Shown in pieces: positions 1-10,420 of a stretch of DNA of 64,000 bases. Source of the DNA: Brassica napus (lineage: Eukaryota > Streptophyta > Magnoliopsida > Brassicales > Brassicaceae). The stretch lies in the NCBI RefSeq assembly GCF_020379485.1, contig NC_063445.1, forward strand, positions 51,113,422 to 51,177,421, written 5' to 3'. Made by a program: the position numbers and the translations under genes. Numbering within the stretch: position 1 is the first letter of the stretch; each line of letters begins with the position of its first letter. The notes below the pieces were generated by a model. The model saw nothing but the letters and a program-made list of their open reading frames with translations. It ran no database searches and was not told the DNA's origin.

Positions 1-657
1 ATGCATGTACAAACTAGGAAAGTTATATGAATGTATGTATGTATAGATAAACATTCCTAAGCTTACTTAAACGGTATTTTAACCAAATGTAATGACTAAT
101 GAGTATAACTAACTTTAGAAGTTAGAACTTAGTACTTATAAAGCAATATCTTCGTGAGCTCTGCTTGTTCCATCATGTGGAGAAGCCTCATTGGTTGTCA
201 AAAAACTTTACAAATTCTAAAAAGAAAAAGCCAAAAGTTGTAATGTGGAGGGAGAATATATAAAGTTATAACATTCAAACACATATCAAGCATACACTTT
301 GCATTTGATAAGAGAAAGACAGAAACCAATCAGCGTCTCCAGATTTCCCTCTTCAACTGCCTTCTCGACAAAGTTGATATAGGATCTGAGGACTGGCTCG
401 GCCGTTCACGTGTCACAATGAGCTTTAAATCGGGCCGTACGTTATGTCAAGTCTTTTGTGCTCGCGTGTATCGAAACAATCCTCTCTCCATTGCGATGGA
501 ATTTTTGATAGAAGAATCCAGAGAAAACGAATGAAAACCTTTCACGTATGTAAAAATCACCTAAACAGTGTTTTAGTAAAAATGAAAAAAATACAGTTAT
601 AGTGGTCTTGATTCTTTTGGTAAAAAAGAAACTAAAGCTTATTAAATGGTTGGCTTA

Positions 658-1180
658 GAGCATGTTCAACGCAGGAGCTCCGACACGGAATCATAGATAA
701 TTTTTTTTTTCTGATAAAAAATAAATAAATAAATAAAAGGCGAACCAATTGCGGGTCACCACGGGTTAGTGGACCCGTGAACAGTGAAAGAAACGATGAA
801 AGAAACGAAAAAAGATCGGTCTTTATATACGACCCGTAAGACCCGTTTCTTAAAAAAACAATGGGATCCACTGATTTTTTTAATTATTTTTTTTATAGGA
901 ACCCAAAGCTAAGAGCATCATTAACGGTTGAAATCTATGACAGTTTCTTAAAAAAGAAAAATAATAATATTATAATTATTTTAGCTAGTTAAAACCTGTT
1001 TAAACATTGTTTAATTGACAACTGTCTTAAAAACTTAGTAACCGTTTCTTCAATCACCTAGATAAGAACTTTTGTACGTTCTCTCTCCTAATTTAGTTAA
1101 ATTTTTTTTTTTTAAATATTAAGAACCCTTGTTAGATTCTCTCGTTAAAGCTGCTCTAAGAACCTGCGTTGAACATGGCC
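658..1180. mobile_element. Harbinger-like MITE with TTA target duplication
   Basis: The left end reads GAGCATGTTCAACGCAGG and the right end is its inverted match (CCTGCGTTGAACATGGCC). TTA flanks both sides (655-657 and 1,181-1,183), the 3-bp duplication typical of PIF/Harbinger. The body is AT-rich and non-coding. The matching element in copy B (33,468-33,943) has lost its left terminus and part of its right terminus. Confidence 0.75.
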
Positions 1181-1721
1181 TTACGGTTTTCCAGACTTTA
1201 TAATTAGCTGTCAAGTAAAGGATACACACGAAGGAGATAAATAAGCTTTAAATTGTACACTACCATGTATGAAAGATTTAAACAAAAGTAAAACCAAACT
1301 AAAACGAATTATAGGACCTCTAGAGGGCCCTCTATAGAGCGTAGAGACGAATGGTATCTGACATAACATTTGCTTGTACAATCTAAAAAAAATATTTTTA
1401 TATATTAAAACAGAAGTCACAACTCTTTTTTTACGTGTGATTTTTTTTTAATTGGACCTACTTCAAATATTTGATTAATTGTATCATCGTAGTAACCTAA
1501 TAATATCACGAAATCTTAATCTATGATTTTGTTTGTTTACCTTGATGTCACTTTAAAACTCTGTTAAAGTTTATAACTTTTCTCAGATCTTTTGTCTGTC
1601 GATTATTACCCAAGTCTTGTCAAGGATCAGATCGAAGATTAGATTTTTGTTTGGAACCCTATTCAAGGTGTTTTTCTGTGGATCAAAGGTGAAAAAGATG
1701 AATTTACAACCTTCGACAAAA

Positions 1722-2978
1722 CGCATCCATGTCTCTCGAGGAGATGATGGAATTTGATTGCAGCAAGGATTTTGTTGTTTTTCCTAATCTCCAACGTGTC
1801 AGTTTACTTGCCAACAACATCGTTCCCCCTCTCAGATTATTTATAAGGTATACAAAAATCATCCTTCTTTTTTCTTCACTTGTGATTAGAACCAAACATT
1901 AACCCTAACTTGGTTTTGATCTCTATTTGTAGTCAAACTGCTAATTTGTGTGATTTTTGGATATCATTCACATGTCTAATCATATCATTTTGAGTCGATA
2001 TCTTTCTCTGATTTACTTGATGCATTGGTCTGCCTCAAAAGCTTTCCTTCAACTCAATACTCCTTTTCTTTGTGCTTACCTTTCTGCAGGAGGATAATGG
2101 AACAATATCTCATCTGTATCATCATCGCAGTTATCAATCCTCATAGCCAGTCAGTCTCTAGCTCAAGATCCACAGAGATATTAGGTTTTACTAATCATCC
2201 GGGTGAGTATATATAAAAAACATTTTACTAATCATCACTGTCTTACTAATCATCCCGGTGAGTATATATAAAAAACATCAGGAAGCGTTAGACATTGTAT
2301 ATAAACAGCCATTAGAAAAAGTTGTTTCGAGATGGTGTTATAACAAACCTTAAAGAAACAAAGCCGCGTTAGTCAGTGCATCAGATTCGCCGTTATCAAT
2401 CCTCATTGTAGGATTTGGAGACGCCGACTTTGAAGAGATGGATTTAAAGAGATGGATGTACAAGTCTATGTCTTCTAAAAAAGGAAAAAGATATTGATGA
2501 TTCGTACAACTGCGAGTATGATATTTTGTGTAAACTATGTTTTTTTTGTTTTGGTGGTATCTTATAGATACTAGACCCAAATAGAGAACACCGTTTTGCG
2601 AGTGCAACGGGGTGATTAACTTCACGAGATACCATTCAGTTGTATCTATAAGACAATTGACAACACAAAACAATCTTCAGAAAGATGATGACGAAACTGC
2701 AGAAACTGTAGAACAAGATGATAATGATGATGAAACTGCTGCCATTGAAGAGATGGAGAAGCCTTTTGTTTTCAGTGACCAACCCACAAGGTAACTGAAG
2801 ATAGCAGGAGAAAATTGCAAAGTCAAAAGAGAACAAAAGAGGCAAAAAGAAGTCTGAAAGTGTGGAGGATCAATCTAAAGTAAGGAAGCAAAAAAAAACG
2901 AGAGCTAAATTGAAGATGGAAATTGCTGAAGTAAAGCTAGGAAAGATTTCTCACAGCTCATCAAAAACCATGAACTGA
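1722..2978 (+). pseudogene. Captured coding fragments inside Helitron, unidentified
   Basis: I do not recognise the source gene. Three stretches look exonic. At 1,722-1,901 is a 59-codon ORF starting MSLEEMMEFDCSKDFVVF, with a possible GT donor before its end. At about 2,660-2,793 is a strongly acidic stretch containing DDDETAETVEQDDNDDET and ending at a stop. At 2,808-2,978 is a lysine-rich stretch containing KENKRGKKKSESVEDQ, in a different frame and ending in TGA. Acidic then basic runs suggest the tail of a nuclear or nucleolar protein, but that is only inference. The stops and frame changes suggest a decayed capture. Confidence 0.35.
2187..2279. repeat. Short direct duplication, about 37-bp units
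   Basis: A unit of about 37 bp containing GTGAGTATATATAAAAAACA occurs at 2,187-2,223 and again at 2,243-2,279, separated by about 20 bp. It lies inside the composite Helitron. Confidence 0.7.
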
Positions 2979-3538
2979 AAAGAAAAAGAAAATGCTTCGG
3001 ACTGTCTTATATTTTTGTACTTGACAATGTGTTAAATGAACACATCTAAAGGGAAGAGAAAAGAAGAGTTACGAGAGAGAAGTCGAATGAGAAGCAATGA
3101 TTCAATGCCTTTGCATCAGACACTATCATCTATGCTCATAGGAAAGTCAAAGGTGCCATACATTGGCTTGCTATTTTTATATATTGATTCACGAACTATG
3201 CGTAACATTAAAATCTAAAAACAGAATGGACACCATGGACAGATCTTATATATCCAATTTTTGTTGTGGTTGCAGAAGTGTCTTTTAAGTGCGAACTTGA
3301 GTTGGGTTCTTGAGCCAGTCACTAAGTTTCCTATCTTTCTCACATACAAACTGTAACAAATTGTATATATTGAAAGTTCATAATTTCCTAATTTTAACAA
3401 GATCATAATTTTCGAAAACTTATATAAATATTTTCACTAATTTTTTAATTAGTAATGAAATATTATTATATATTAATATATATTTAGTTATTGTTTATAA
3501 AAGGAAACATCATTTTTTCCTATTTTATAATCGTAATA

Positions 3539-4988
3539 TCTTATATATTAAAACACAAGTCACAACTTTAATCTATGTGTGATTTTTCTTTTTAAATGAA
3601 CGCTTCCTAGAAAGTCCAAATTCATTTATTCCTTAATAACATTTATGTCTTACTAAATCACTCTATTTGATACTATAATAACTACCTACTCCTACAAACA
3701 CGATTCAGTTAAGAAACATATATTTGCATCATTAATGATTCACATACGATGCATATCTGTGTTTAAAAATATGCTTATATCGAACCTAACATTTTTTCTA
3801 AATAAGTCATTTTACCCGGTTTGGTTTATACAAGTTAATAAACAAATCACAATTGGAATAACCAGTTCTGACCATCATTTTTGATACATGATTAGATTGT
3901 TTCAATGTTTTTAAATCCGACTGGAACACTAAACCGGATGAACTTCTGAGTCATCAGATCATCGGATCGACCGCCAGTGATCGGCAGAATAATATATAAA
4001 TTAATTGTATTATATAATAATATATTAGCTATGAAAATAAATATATAGAAACTAAGGTTAAGTATTTTATAATATTTATATAAAACATAAAATAACAGTT
4101 TGGATATGTAAATATTTTATGTTTAAATTTCTTAGAAAATATTTAACTTTAGTTTCTATATTTTTATTTTTATTTTGCATACAAGATATCAAAAATAGTT
4201 TAGATTATTTAAAAAAAATAATAACAAGTTAAGATTTATGACATCTAACAAAAAAATATTAAGACTTAAAAAATTATAAATAGTTATATGTTTGATGTGA
4301 CTAATAAAATTAAACCTTAAATCTAAAATATACCAAAAATAAAAATCATAAATAAAATGTTGATAACAAAACTGAAAAACCTAATTTCTTAATTAAAAAT
4401 TATACAAAATAGATTTAAAAAACATAATTAAAAACTAAAAGCTGTGTACTGATTTAACCAGTGGCTCAACCGGTGACCAGATTTTGGGTTTTAGCGGGTT
4501 TTATTGGGTTTTTAAATTTTGGTTATTTTCACAAAACCCGAAACGGATTTATCTTGAGTCAATCATTGACTATTTAACATGTGCGGTTCATACATTCATT
4601 AAATAAAACCATATATCACACATAATCCGTCCTGATTAATCTAAGAAGATATAAGTATAATTTTTGTTAAACTTTATAATGTTGTGAAATGTTACAGTGT
4701 ATTTGGAAATGAAAATTATTTTCTATTTTACAAAACTTTATACATGTTCATGTGTTTAGTAATAAAACACTAATTCAACAAACAAAAATATATAAAAGAA
4801 GATACAAAAACATGTTACATTTTGAAATAATTAATTTGATGAAAAAAAAAATGAATAACTTACTTATGTTTCTAAAATGCATATACACATATATAATTAT
4901 AATATATACCATTCTTGAAATAAAACCAAATATCTATATAAGTAAAAGTAAAAATTAACATCCGCGTGGTTGCGCGGATCCAGATATA
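3539..4988 (+). mobile_element. Non-autonomous Helitron with decayed 3' end
   Basis: The 5' end is TCTTATATATTAAAACAC, matching the family end seen at 4,990 and in reverse at 54,852. Near 4,960 is the hairpin CCGCGTGGTTGCGCGG, but the expected CTAG after it has decayed. The next Helitron starts immediately. No coding sequence is recognisable; the region is AT-rich. Confidence 0.6.
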
Positions 4989-4989
4989 T

Positions 4990-5783
4990 TCTTATATATT
5001 AAAACATAAGTCACAACCTTGATTCATGTGTGATTTTTTTTTAAAAATAGACCTAATTGACATATTCCTAGAAAGTCATGTTACATTTAATCTATAATCT
5101 TATCATTTAATTTTGGGCCTACCATAAATTTTTATTGGGCTATCAATAATTGGATTTAAACAATAAATGATCGATTGGATTTATAGATAGTACAAATTAA
5201 ATAGATATAATTCAATGTTGTAATACTATACCTCCATATGTTAATTATTTAAATATTTGTCGACGTTAACTTTTAAAATTATTTAAAAAAAAAATTAAAT
5301 AACAAAAATCATATTATCTAACAATGATTAATCTTTACTACCTTAAACCAATGAAAACGAATTTTAAAATATATAGCTTATTTTAAAAATTAAACAAAAA
5401 CTAAATGTTTAATTATTTACTCGATAATATAAATCTATAAAGAGAAAAATTTAATTTTTTAAAAACTTTCTAAATTTGTGAAATGTTACAATATCTTTGA
5501 ATATGACAATAAAATAATACTTTACTAATCTTTATATATATAGTTACGATTTTAATAGTGAAATAATAATCCTAAAATATATGTATAGAAGAAGATACAA
5601 ATACATGTGAAAGTTTGAAACAATCTATTCAATGAAAAAAAATATACAGTAAACTTATTATGTTTTAAAAATTAATAGACATATATATATTATAATATAT
5701 ACTAATTTAGAATTGAAAACAAAATATTTATATAAAAATAAATGAAAATAAAAATCTGCACAGTTGCGTGGATCGAGTTCTAG
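4990..5783 (+). mobile_element. Non-autonomous Helitron, 794 bp
   Basis: It starts TCTTATATATTAAAACAT and ends with a GC hairpin (CGCACAGTTGCGTGG region, slightly degenerate), then CTAG at 5,780-5,783 and host T. Its interior matches, in reverse orientation, the 791-bp Helitron at 54,062-54,852, so these are members of one family. No protein is encoded. Confidence 0.75.
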
Positions 5784-6221
5784 TTGATTGATTAAATGTA
5801 GTACTGTTTGTGCGGCCGGAGAAGGGTTCTACTGGTGTGAGAGGCTCCACGTGTACTGTCGCTTTCGATAGTGGTATAATAGATGGAGGCCTCTCACTGG
5901 TCTCGACGTTCACATCACATGGTTGGACCAAAATATCGACGTTCCCATCACCATAGATACGCTAACATATAGCATCATCCTTCAGGGAGAAAACTATTAA
6001 CCCGGATCCGAGATCAAAGTCCGAAATCCGATTCAACAAATTAAATTGTTTTGTACATATATGATCTTATTGTATATGTATAAGCTGGTTTTAATTGTTG
6101 TCTTATATATCAAAATTATTTTTGAAAATATTATCCACTCTTTATTATTGAAGTGAAATCTATTAATAATCATGTTTTATTTTGTTTCCTAAAAATACTC
6201 TACAGAATCTACAATCATGTA
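5784..6221. other. Flank conserved between copies A and B, short ORF
   Basis: This segment is the same in copy B (34,170-34,613). On the minus strand an open stretch beginning at 5,931 contains VNVETSERPPSIIPLSKA and is shared by both copies, but it runs into Helitron DNA in copy A. I do not recognise it. It may be a fragment of an old transposable element. Confidence 0.3.
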
Positions 6222-7333
6222 TCTATCTTATTAAATTAGAAGTATTTTAAGTTTTTGTTTGGCAACATATATAGCAGTTCAAAGAATAGTGTTGTTTGAA
6301 AACATGAATATCAGTAAGTTAGGAAAAAAAAGTAATAAGCTTATGCTATTAAAAAATTAGAAATTCATTACATTATGTTAAAGAGTAATGGGTTTACGTT
6401 ACTTGATATACATATTCAAATCAAAATAATAATTTAAAATTGATTTATACCAAAAATTCATTCAAAAATATACATATATTCAAAATTGATTTTTACTAAG
6501 ATATTTTCCAATAACCATTATAAAAATGTTTTCAATATATATAAGAAAAATACAATACAAAGTCCAATTTCAAACACCAACTTAAATTATGGTTTTTATA
6601 TTTCACATTGAAATTTAAAAATATAATATATATGATTATTTATATGATTGTATGTATAAATTATTATTAATTATAAGAAAACTTATTTGATGGCACGTAT
6701 AAAATACGATTAATTATATGATAACACATATTTTTGTAACCTATGATGACATATATATGATATATAATAGTGATTAGGGGTGGGCGTTCGGGTTCGTTTT
6801 CGGGTCTATTTGGGATTTCGTGTTCGGTTCAGATCTTTGAGGATTCAATTCGGATTTGGATAACCAATTTAAATTGGTTTGGTTTAAATATTTGGATAAA
6901 GAATTAATAATTATTTAAGTATTTTTGGAGTTTTGAATATATTTTAACTATTTTAGATATTTACGTTTGATTATTTGTATATATTTTCAAGTATTTAAAC
7001 GAACTTAAAAGTATCATATATATTCTGGATGTTTTTATATATATATTAAATCTAAAAAATAATTAATATATATAAATATATAAATCTATTTTGGATACCC
7101 AAAATAATTCGATTCAGATCGGATTAGGTTTCAGCTCTTCAAATACCAAATTTTTGAATAATTCAGATATTTAATAAATTTTTGTTCAGATTTGGTACTA
7201 CTTATTCGGATTGGGATCGGTTCGATTCTTCAAATTTGAGTTTTTTACCCAACCCTAAATAGTGACATTAAAAATAAATAACATCATATTTTTTTAAAAA
7301 TACACTTGCGCGGACGCGCGGATCAAAATCTAG
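6222..7333 (+). mobile_element. Non-autonomous Helitron with proven empty site, 1,112 bp
   Basis: The 5' end is A|TCTATCTTATTAAATTAG. The 3' end has hairpin GCGCGGACGCGCG, then ATCAAAATCTAG|T. The unit-2 remnant at 56,218/56,219 reads straight through the A|T target without the element, which confirms both boundaries. Copy B carries the same insertion at 35,927-36,986. The body is AT-rich and non-coding. Confidence 0.88.
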
Positions 7334-7550
7334 TATAACATTAATTACATTACAATTCATCATCAACAAATTTTCTAAAATGATACTTCTGCCATTCCGT
7401 GGAAGTTTGCATTTTATACTATTTTTTGTTTTTCTATAAACTTTTAATAAATACAGGAAAACATTAGTAAATTTAATTTCTAAAAAGAGTATTTATCGTC
7501 AGCTATCCATATCAGTAGATCAAACTCTAATAAGAATATTAGACCTACGT

Positions 7551-7916
7551 ATGACTGACCTGGTGATAGCTTTGGATCATCATGAAGCCATGGAGGCAGT
7601 TTCTAAACTAACACAATGGCCAAGATACCGTTTCTTACTGGAGCATATATCAAGTCTCAAGAACTGTTTTACTTCAATACAGTTTGTAGTTGAAAGCATA
7701 AGCTGCAATTTCATTGTGCGAGATATAGGTAAGAGCATAACACGAGTTGGAAGATTCCAGTCTTACCTAGCTTGGGAGAACCGGCGTGGCTTCATGATAG
7801 GGTGGGTACATAGATTAGATTATTTTCCTCTTCCAGAAAAACATAAAACATGGACAGGACCCTATATCAAGAACCAAAAGGACATTTTGAAATCAAATAA
7901 TGAGGTATATAATTAA
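7551..7916 (+). CDS. RNase H-like (RVT_3-type) C-terminal fragment, 121 aa
   Basis: The protein resembles the C-terminal half of the plant RNase H-like domain found in LINE polyproteins and in small RNase H-type proteins. It has WPRYRFLLEHISSLKNCF, then a beta-strand-like segment, then IVRDIGKSITRVGRFQSYLA, in the usual order of helix, V/I-R-x-I-x-K and SYLA. The N-terminal catalytic Asp/Glu strands are absent, so it is a fragment and probably inactive. The ATG at 7,551 is simply the first in frame. Copy B carries a 4-bp insertion that breaks this frame at the start, and unit 2 has lost the body. It is a decaying duplicate, assigned by pattern only. Confidence 0.45.
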   Translation: MTDLVIALDHHEAMEAVSKLTQWPRYRFLLEHISSLKNCFTSIQFVVESISCNFIVRDIGKSITRVGRFQSYLAWENRRGFMIGWVHRLDYFPLPEKHKTWTGPYIKNQKDILKSNNEVYN

Positions 7917-8845
7917 TATGGGCTTATTTTTCGCCAAATTAATACGGACTTAACTTATCCTTTTGTTTTGTTTCTACCCCAAACGAGTTCCATATCCACA
8001 TGTGGCTGAAATGTATGAAATATTTTAAGTGCACTCTTTTACATTTCGTGTAATTTGGCAAGTGTTATTATTCAAGACAACATCAAATACATATTCTATA
8101 AATTAATAATAAATAAATTAATAAACATGATAAATTAATTAATAAATTTCGTCGGTTTCGAATTGGGCTGGTTAAATTAAAAAAAAAAATTAACTTTTTA
8201 AAAATCTTACGCAATTATATGATTTCATTAAGATCATAAATTAATAATTTACATATATACAATTTATATAAGTACATTTATATTATTAATTTTATATTCA
8301 CAATTGAGTTTACCTCTATTTCTTGAACACTTCAATATATTTTGATAGTATTTACTAAAATTATATCTAAAACCACATTTAAAATCTATGAAATATTTTT
8401 CATATACACCAAATAATATAATAAAATTAATATAAAATTTAAATTTCTAAAATTCAATTAATATATATACGGTAAAATTAATTAATTTTCTTATTTTATA
8501 ATCCGGATCAAACTGTAATTGTTGTATGGCATATGCAACTGTACGCCGTAAAGAGAATGCTAGTGTTGCTTAAATGTGTCTCTTTTGTAAATATATTTCA
8601 AAAGATTTTATATTCACGTAGAAACTATTTTTATTAGTCTTAAGTCGAACCAATTTCAATGTTTTGTATTTGGTAAACTAATGCAGCAAACACACATATA
8701 TACACAGACAAATATGTTATACAATCAAAGAATATTTGTTTTCAAGGTTTTTTTTATTTTTGCAAAAGCATATTTGTAATTTAAATAACGAAGAGGTTAC
8801 AGACATCGATCTATGACTCAAAGTCATACAGTTTTGAGAGAATTA

Positions 8846-9323
8846 CTAGATTCTGATCCGCGCGCCGCACGGATTTTTTCGTTTTTTCATTTTTTTTATA
8901 TTGATCAATATTTTGAACGAGTCTGGTATTTTTAACATAACCGTAAGATCTGTATTTCCTTAATACTACATTTATGCAATACAAATTTACGTTTTTTAGT
9001 TGCAATCAATTTAATGATTTATTGAACTATCAATTATATTTTTGTTTGTTTATAATTGATCAATTATATAAAAATCTAACTAACAATGGTTGTATTTATT
9101 GTATGAAAACAATTGTTATTATATTTTAAATGTAAAATAAATTTGAGATTGTGATTTAGAAGCTAAATAAAAATGTAGTGCATATAAAATAAGTTATGTA
9201 TTTAGCTATATTATCAAAACCTATATTTTATTTTTATTAACTATATTATATGGGTGTTGCTAAGAAAAACTATATTATATGGGTAAGATAATAAATGGGT
9301 CATAATATTAGGGGAATATTAGA
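8846..9323 (-). mobile_element. Helitron, minus orientation, 5' end uncertain
   Basis: Read on the minus strand the 3' end has hairpin CCGTGCGGCGCGCGG, then ATCAGAATCTAG at 8,846 next to host A at 8,845. The 5' end is tentative: the minus-strand TCTAATATTCCCC at 9,323 followed by host T is the best candidate. At the equivalent position in copy B (38,502) a different Helitron terminus is present. Confidence 0.5.
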
Positions 9324-9747
9324 TAAAGCCAAAATTTTAAGTTTTAACAGATTATTCCACGGAAAAATGGTACAAACTTACCTACGTTTTTTTTTTAAAA
9401 AAAAATTTATCTCTTTTCTTTGTTCGTTCAACCAAAAAGATTTTATCTTCTCAACTATTTTCTCTTACCCTATCAAAAATTTGCCGTCAGAAACGATAAA
9501 CAAAACTTTAAATTATAATTTGAAGAACTTCTCTCTCCCATTGTTGATCCATTTTTTACATAGAGGTTAGACTCGCTGATCTTTTTTCCTTTAGATGATG
9601 AGATTTAGTAACTCAAATATGTTGATATAGTGTGTTTCATAAATATTAATTAATTATCTTTGTCGTTGTAGATGGCTCCGACTGGTCAGATCCTAACTCA
9701 ATAGGAATTTTCTGTATGAATTAGAGAAGAATGATGGTCTAAAGTTT
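9324..9747. other. Spacer before CACTA-1, nothing recognised
   Basis: AT-rich sequence with a 91-codon open stretch rich in Phe and Lys, which looks like chance. A possible splice acceptor followed by ATG (about 9,660-9,675) does not lead to an extended frame. No homology to the other units was seen. Confidence 0.3.
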
Positions 9748-9775
9748 CAGAAAACATGAAGGATTCTGAGGGAAA

Positions 9776-10270
9776 AAATCGTCGGAATTTCGTCGGAATA
9801 TCGTTATTCCGACGAAATTCCGACGAAACACGTCGTCGGAAATAATTCCTCGGAATTTATTTTTTCCTCTGAAATGCCTCGGAATTTTCCGACGGAATTC
9901 CGAGGAAATCAATTTCCGAGGAAATTCCGAGGATCCCTTGTTTGTCGGAAAAGTCCTCGGAATATACCGAGGTAGAACTTCGTCGGGATAATTCCTCGGA
10001 AGTTCATCGATCGATGCGTGTTTGGACATATATACATCGATCGATAGGAGTATACCGACGGACTTTTTCCTCGGTTTATTCCGAGGAACTGTTCCCTCGG
10101 TATATTCCGAGGGATCCGTTCCTCGGAATTTTCCGAGGGAGTTGTCCCTCGGAAAATTCCGAGGGAAATGTCCGTCGCTATATTTTTTTAAAAAAATGGA
10201 TCGATCGATGCGTTTTTGTTCAAAAACGCATCGATCGATCTAGTGAAAAATATAATTAATTTCCTCGGAA
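9776..10270. repeat. CACTA-1 left subterminal repeats
   Basis: Many direct and inverted copies of short motifs such as TTCCGAGGAA, TCCTCGGAAT and TTCCGACGG occur here, mixed with ATCGATCGAT palindromes. Similar motifs recur at 12,785-12,900, 13,215-14,120, 16,290-16,340 and 20,090-20,400. In En/Spm such arrays are bound by the TNPA-type protein; the same role here is inference. The repeats create spurious open frames rich in Arg and Phe. Confidence 0.85.
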
Positions 10271-10420
10271 TGTAAAAAATATTAATTTTTTTGAAAAAAT
10301 AAAATTTCTGAAATTTAAATTCGAAAATATGAAATTAAAAGTAAAATTGAAATCATATTAATTAATATTCAAAGTTTCACAAATAAAAATAAAACATTCC
10401 GAGATTGGGGAAAAAAAAAA

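Larger units (their letters stand above)
1395..5783 (+). mobile_element. Composite Helitron insertion (4.39 kb, three 5' ends)
   Basis: Copy B has an uninterrupted A|T site at 34,169/34,170 where this block sits, so the whole 4,389 bp is one inserted interval. It begins with a family 5' end, T-rich then TATATATTAAAACAGAAG near 1,396, with the usual TC changed to TT. Two more family 5' ends follow at 3,539 and 4,990. It ends with a GC hairpin and CTAG at 5,780-5,783 followed by T. No Rep/helicase coding is visible. The likely history is serial or nested insertion, or read-through to the downstream terminus. Confidence 0.7.
1..8845 (+). repeat. Segmental repeat unit 0 (copy A), open at left edge
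   Basis: This segment is collinear with 32,636-38,501 from its first bases up to the Helitron terminus at 8,846. The 7,334-8,845 part and the 5,784-6,221 flank match almost base for base. A shorter remnant of the same segment lies at 56,109-56,560. The copies differ by discrete insertions: the MITE end structure, the 4.4-kb Helitron composite, and a retroposon and small MITE in copy B. In unit 1 this segment lies downstream of the DUF7950 gene, so another DUF7950 copy is expected left of the window (inference). The first 650 bases hold a TATA-like motif near 257 but no ORF I recognise. Confidence 0.85.

Noticed and set aside
300..540. Possible first exon after a TATA-like box, also at 33,132-33,341
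   Set aside because: The conserved open stretch has no ATG at its start in either copy and resembles no family I know.
4752..4958. 68-codon Lys/Ile-rich ORF
   Set aside because: AT-rich Helitron interior; composition explains it.
9739..10259. Arg/Phe-rich ORFs on both strands
   Set aside because: Translations of CACTA subterminal repeats; the repetition explains the open frames.
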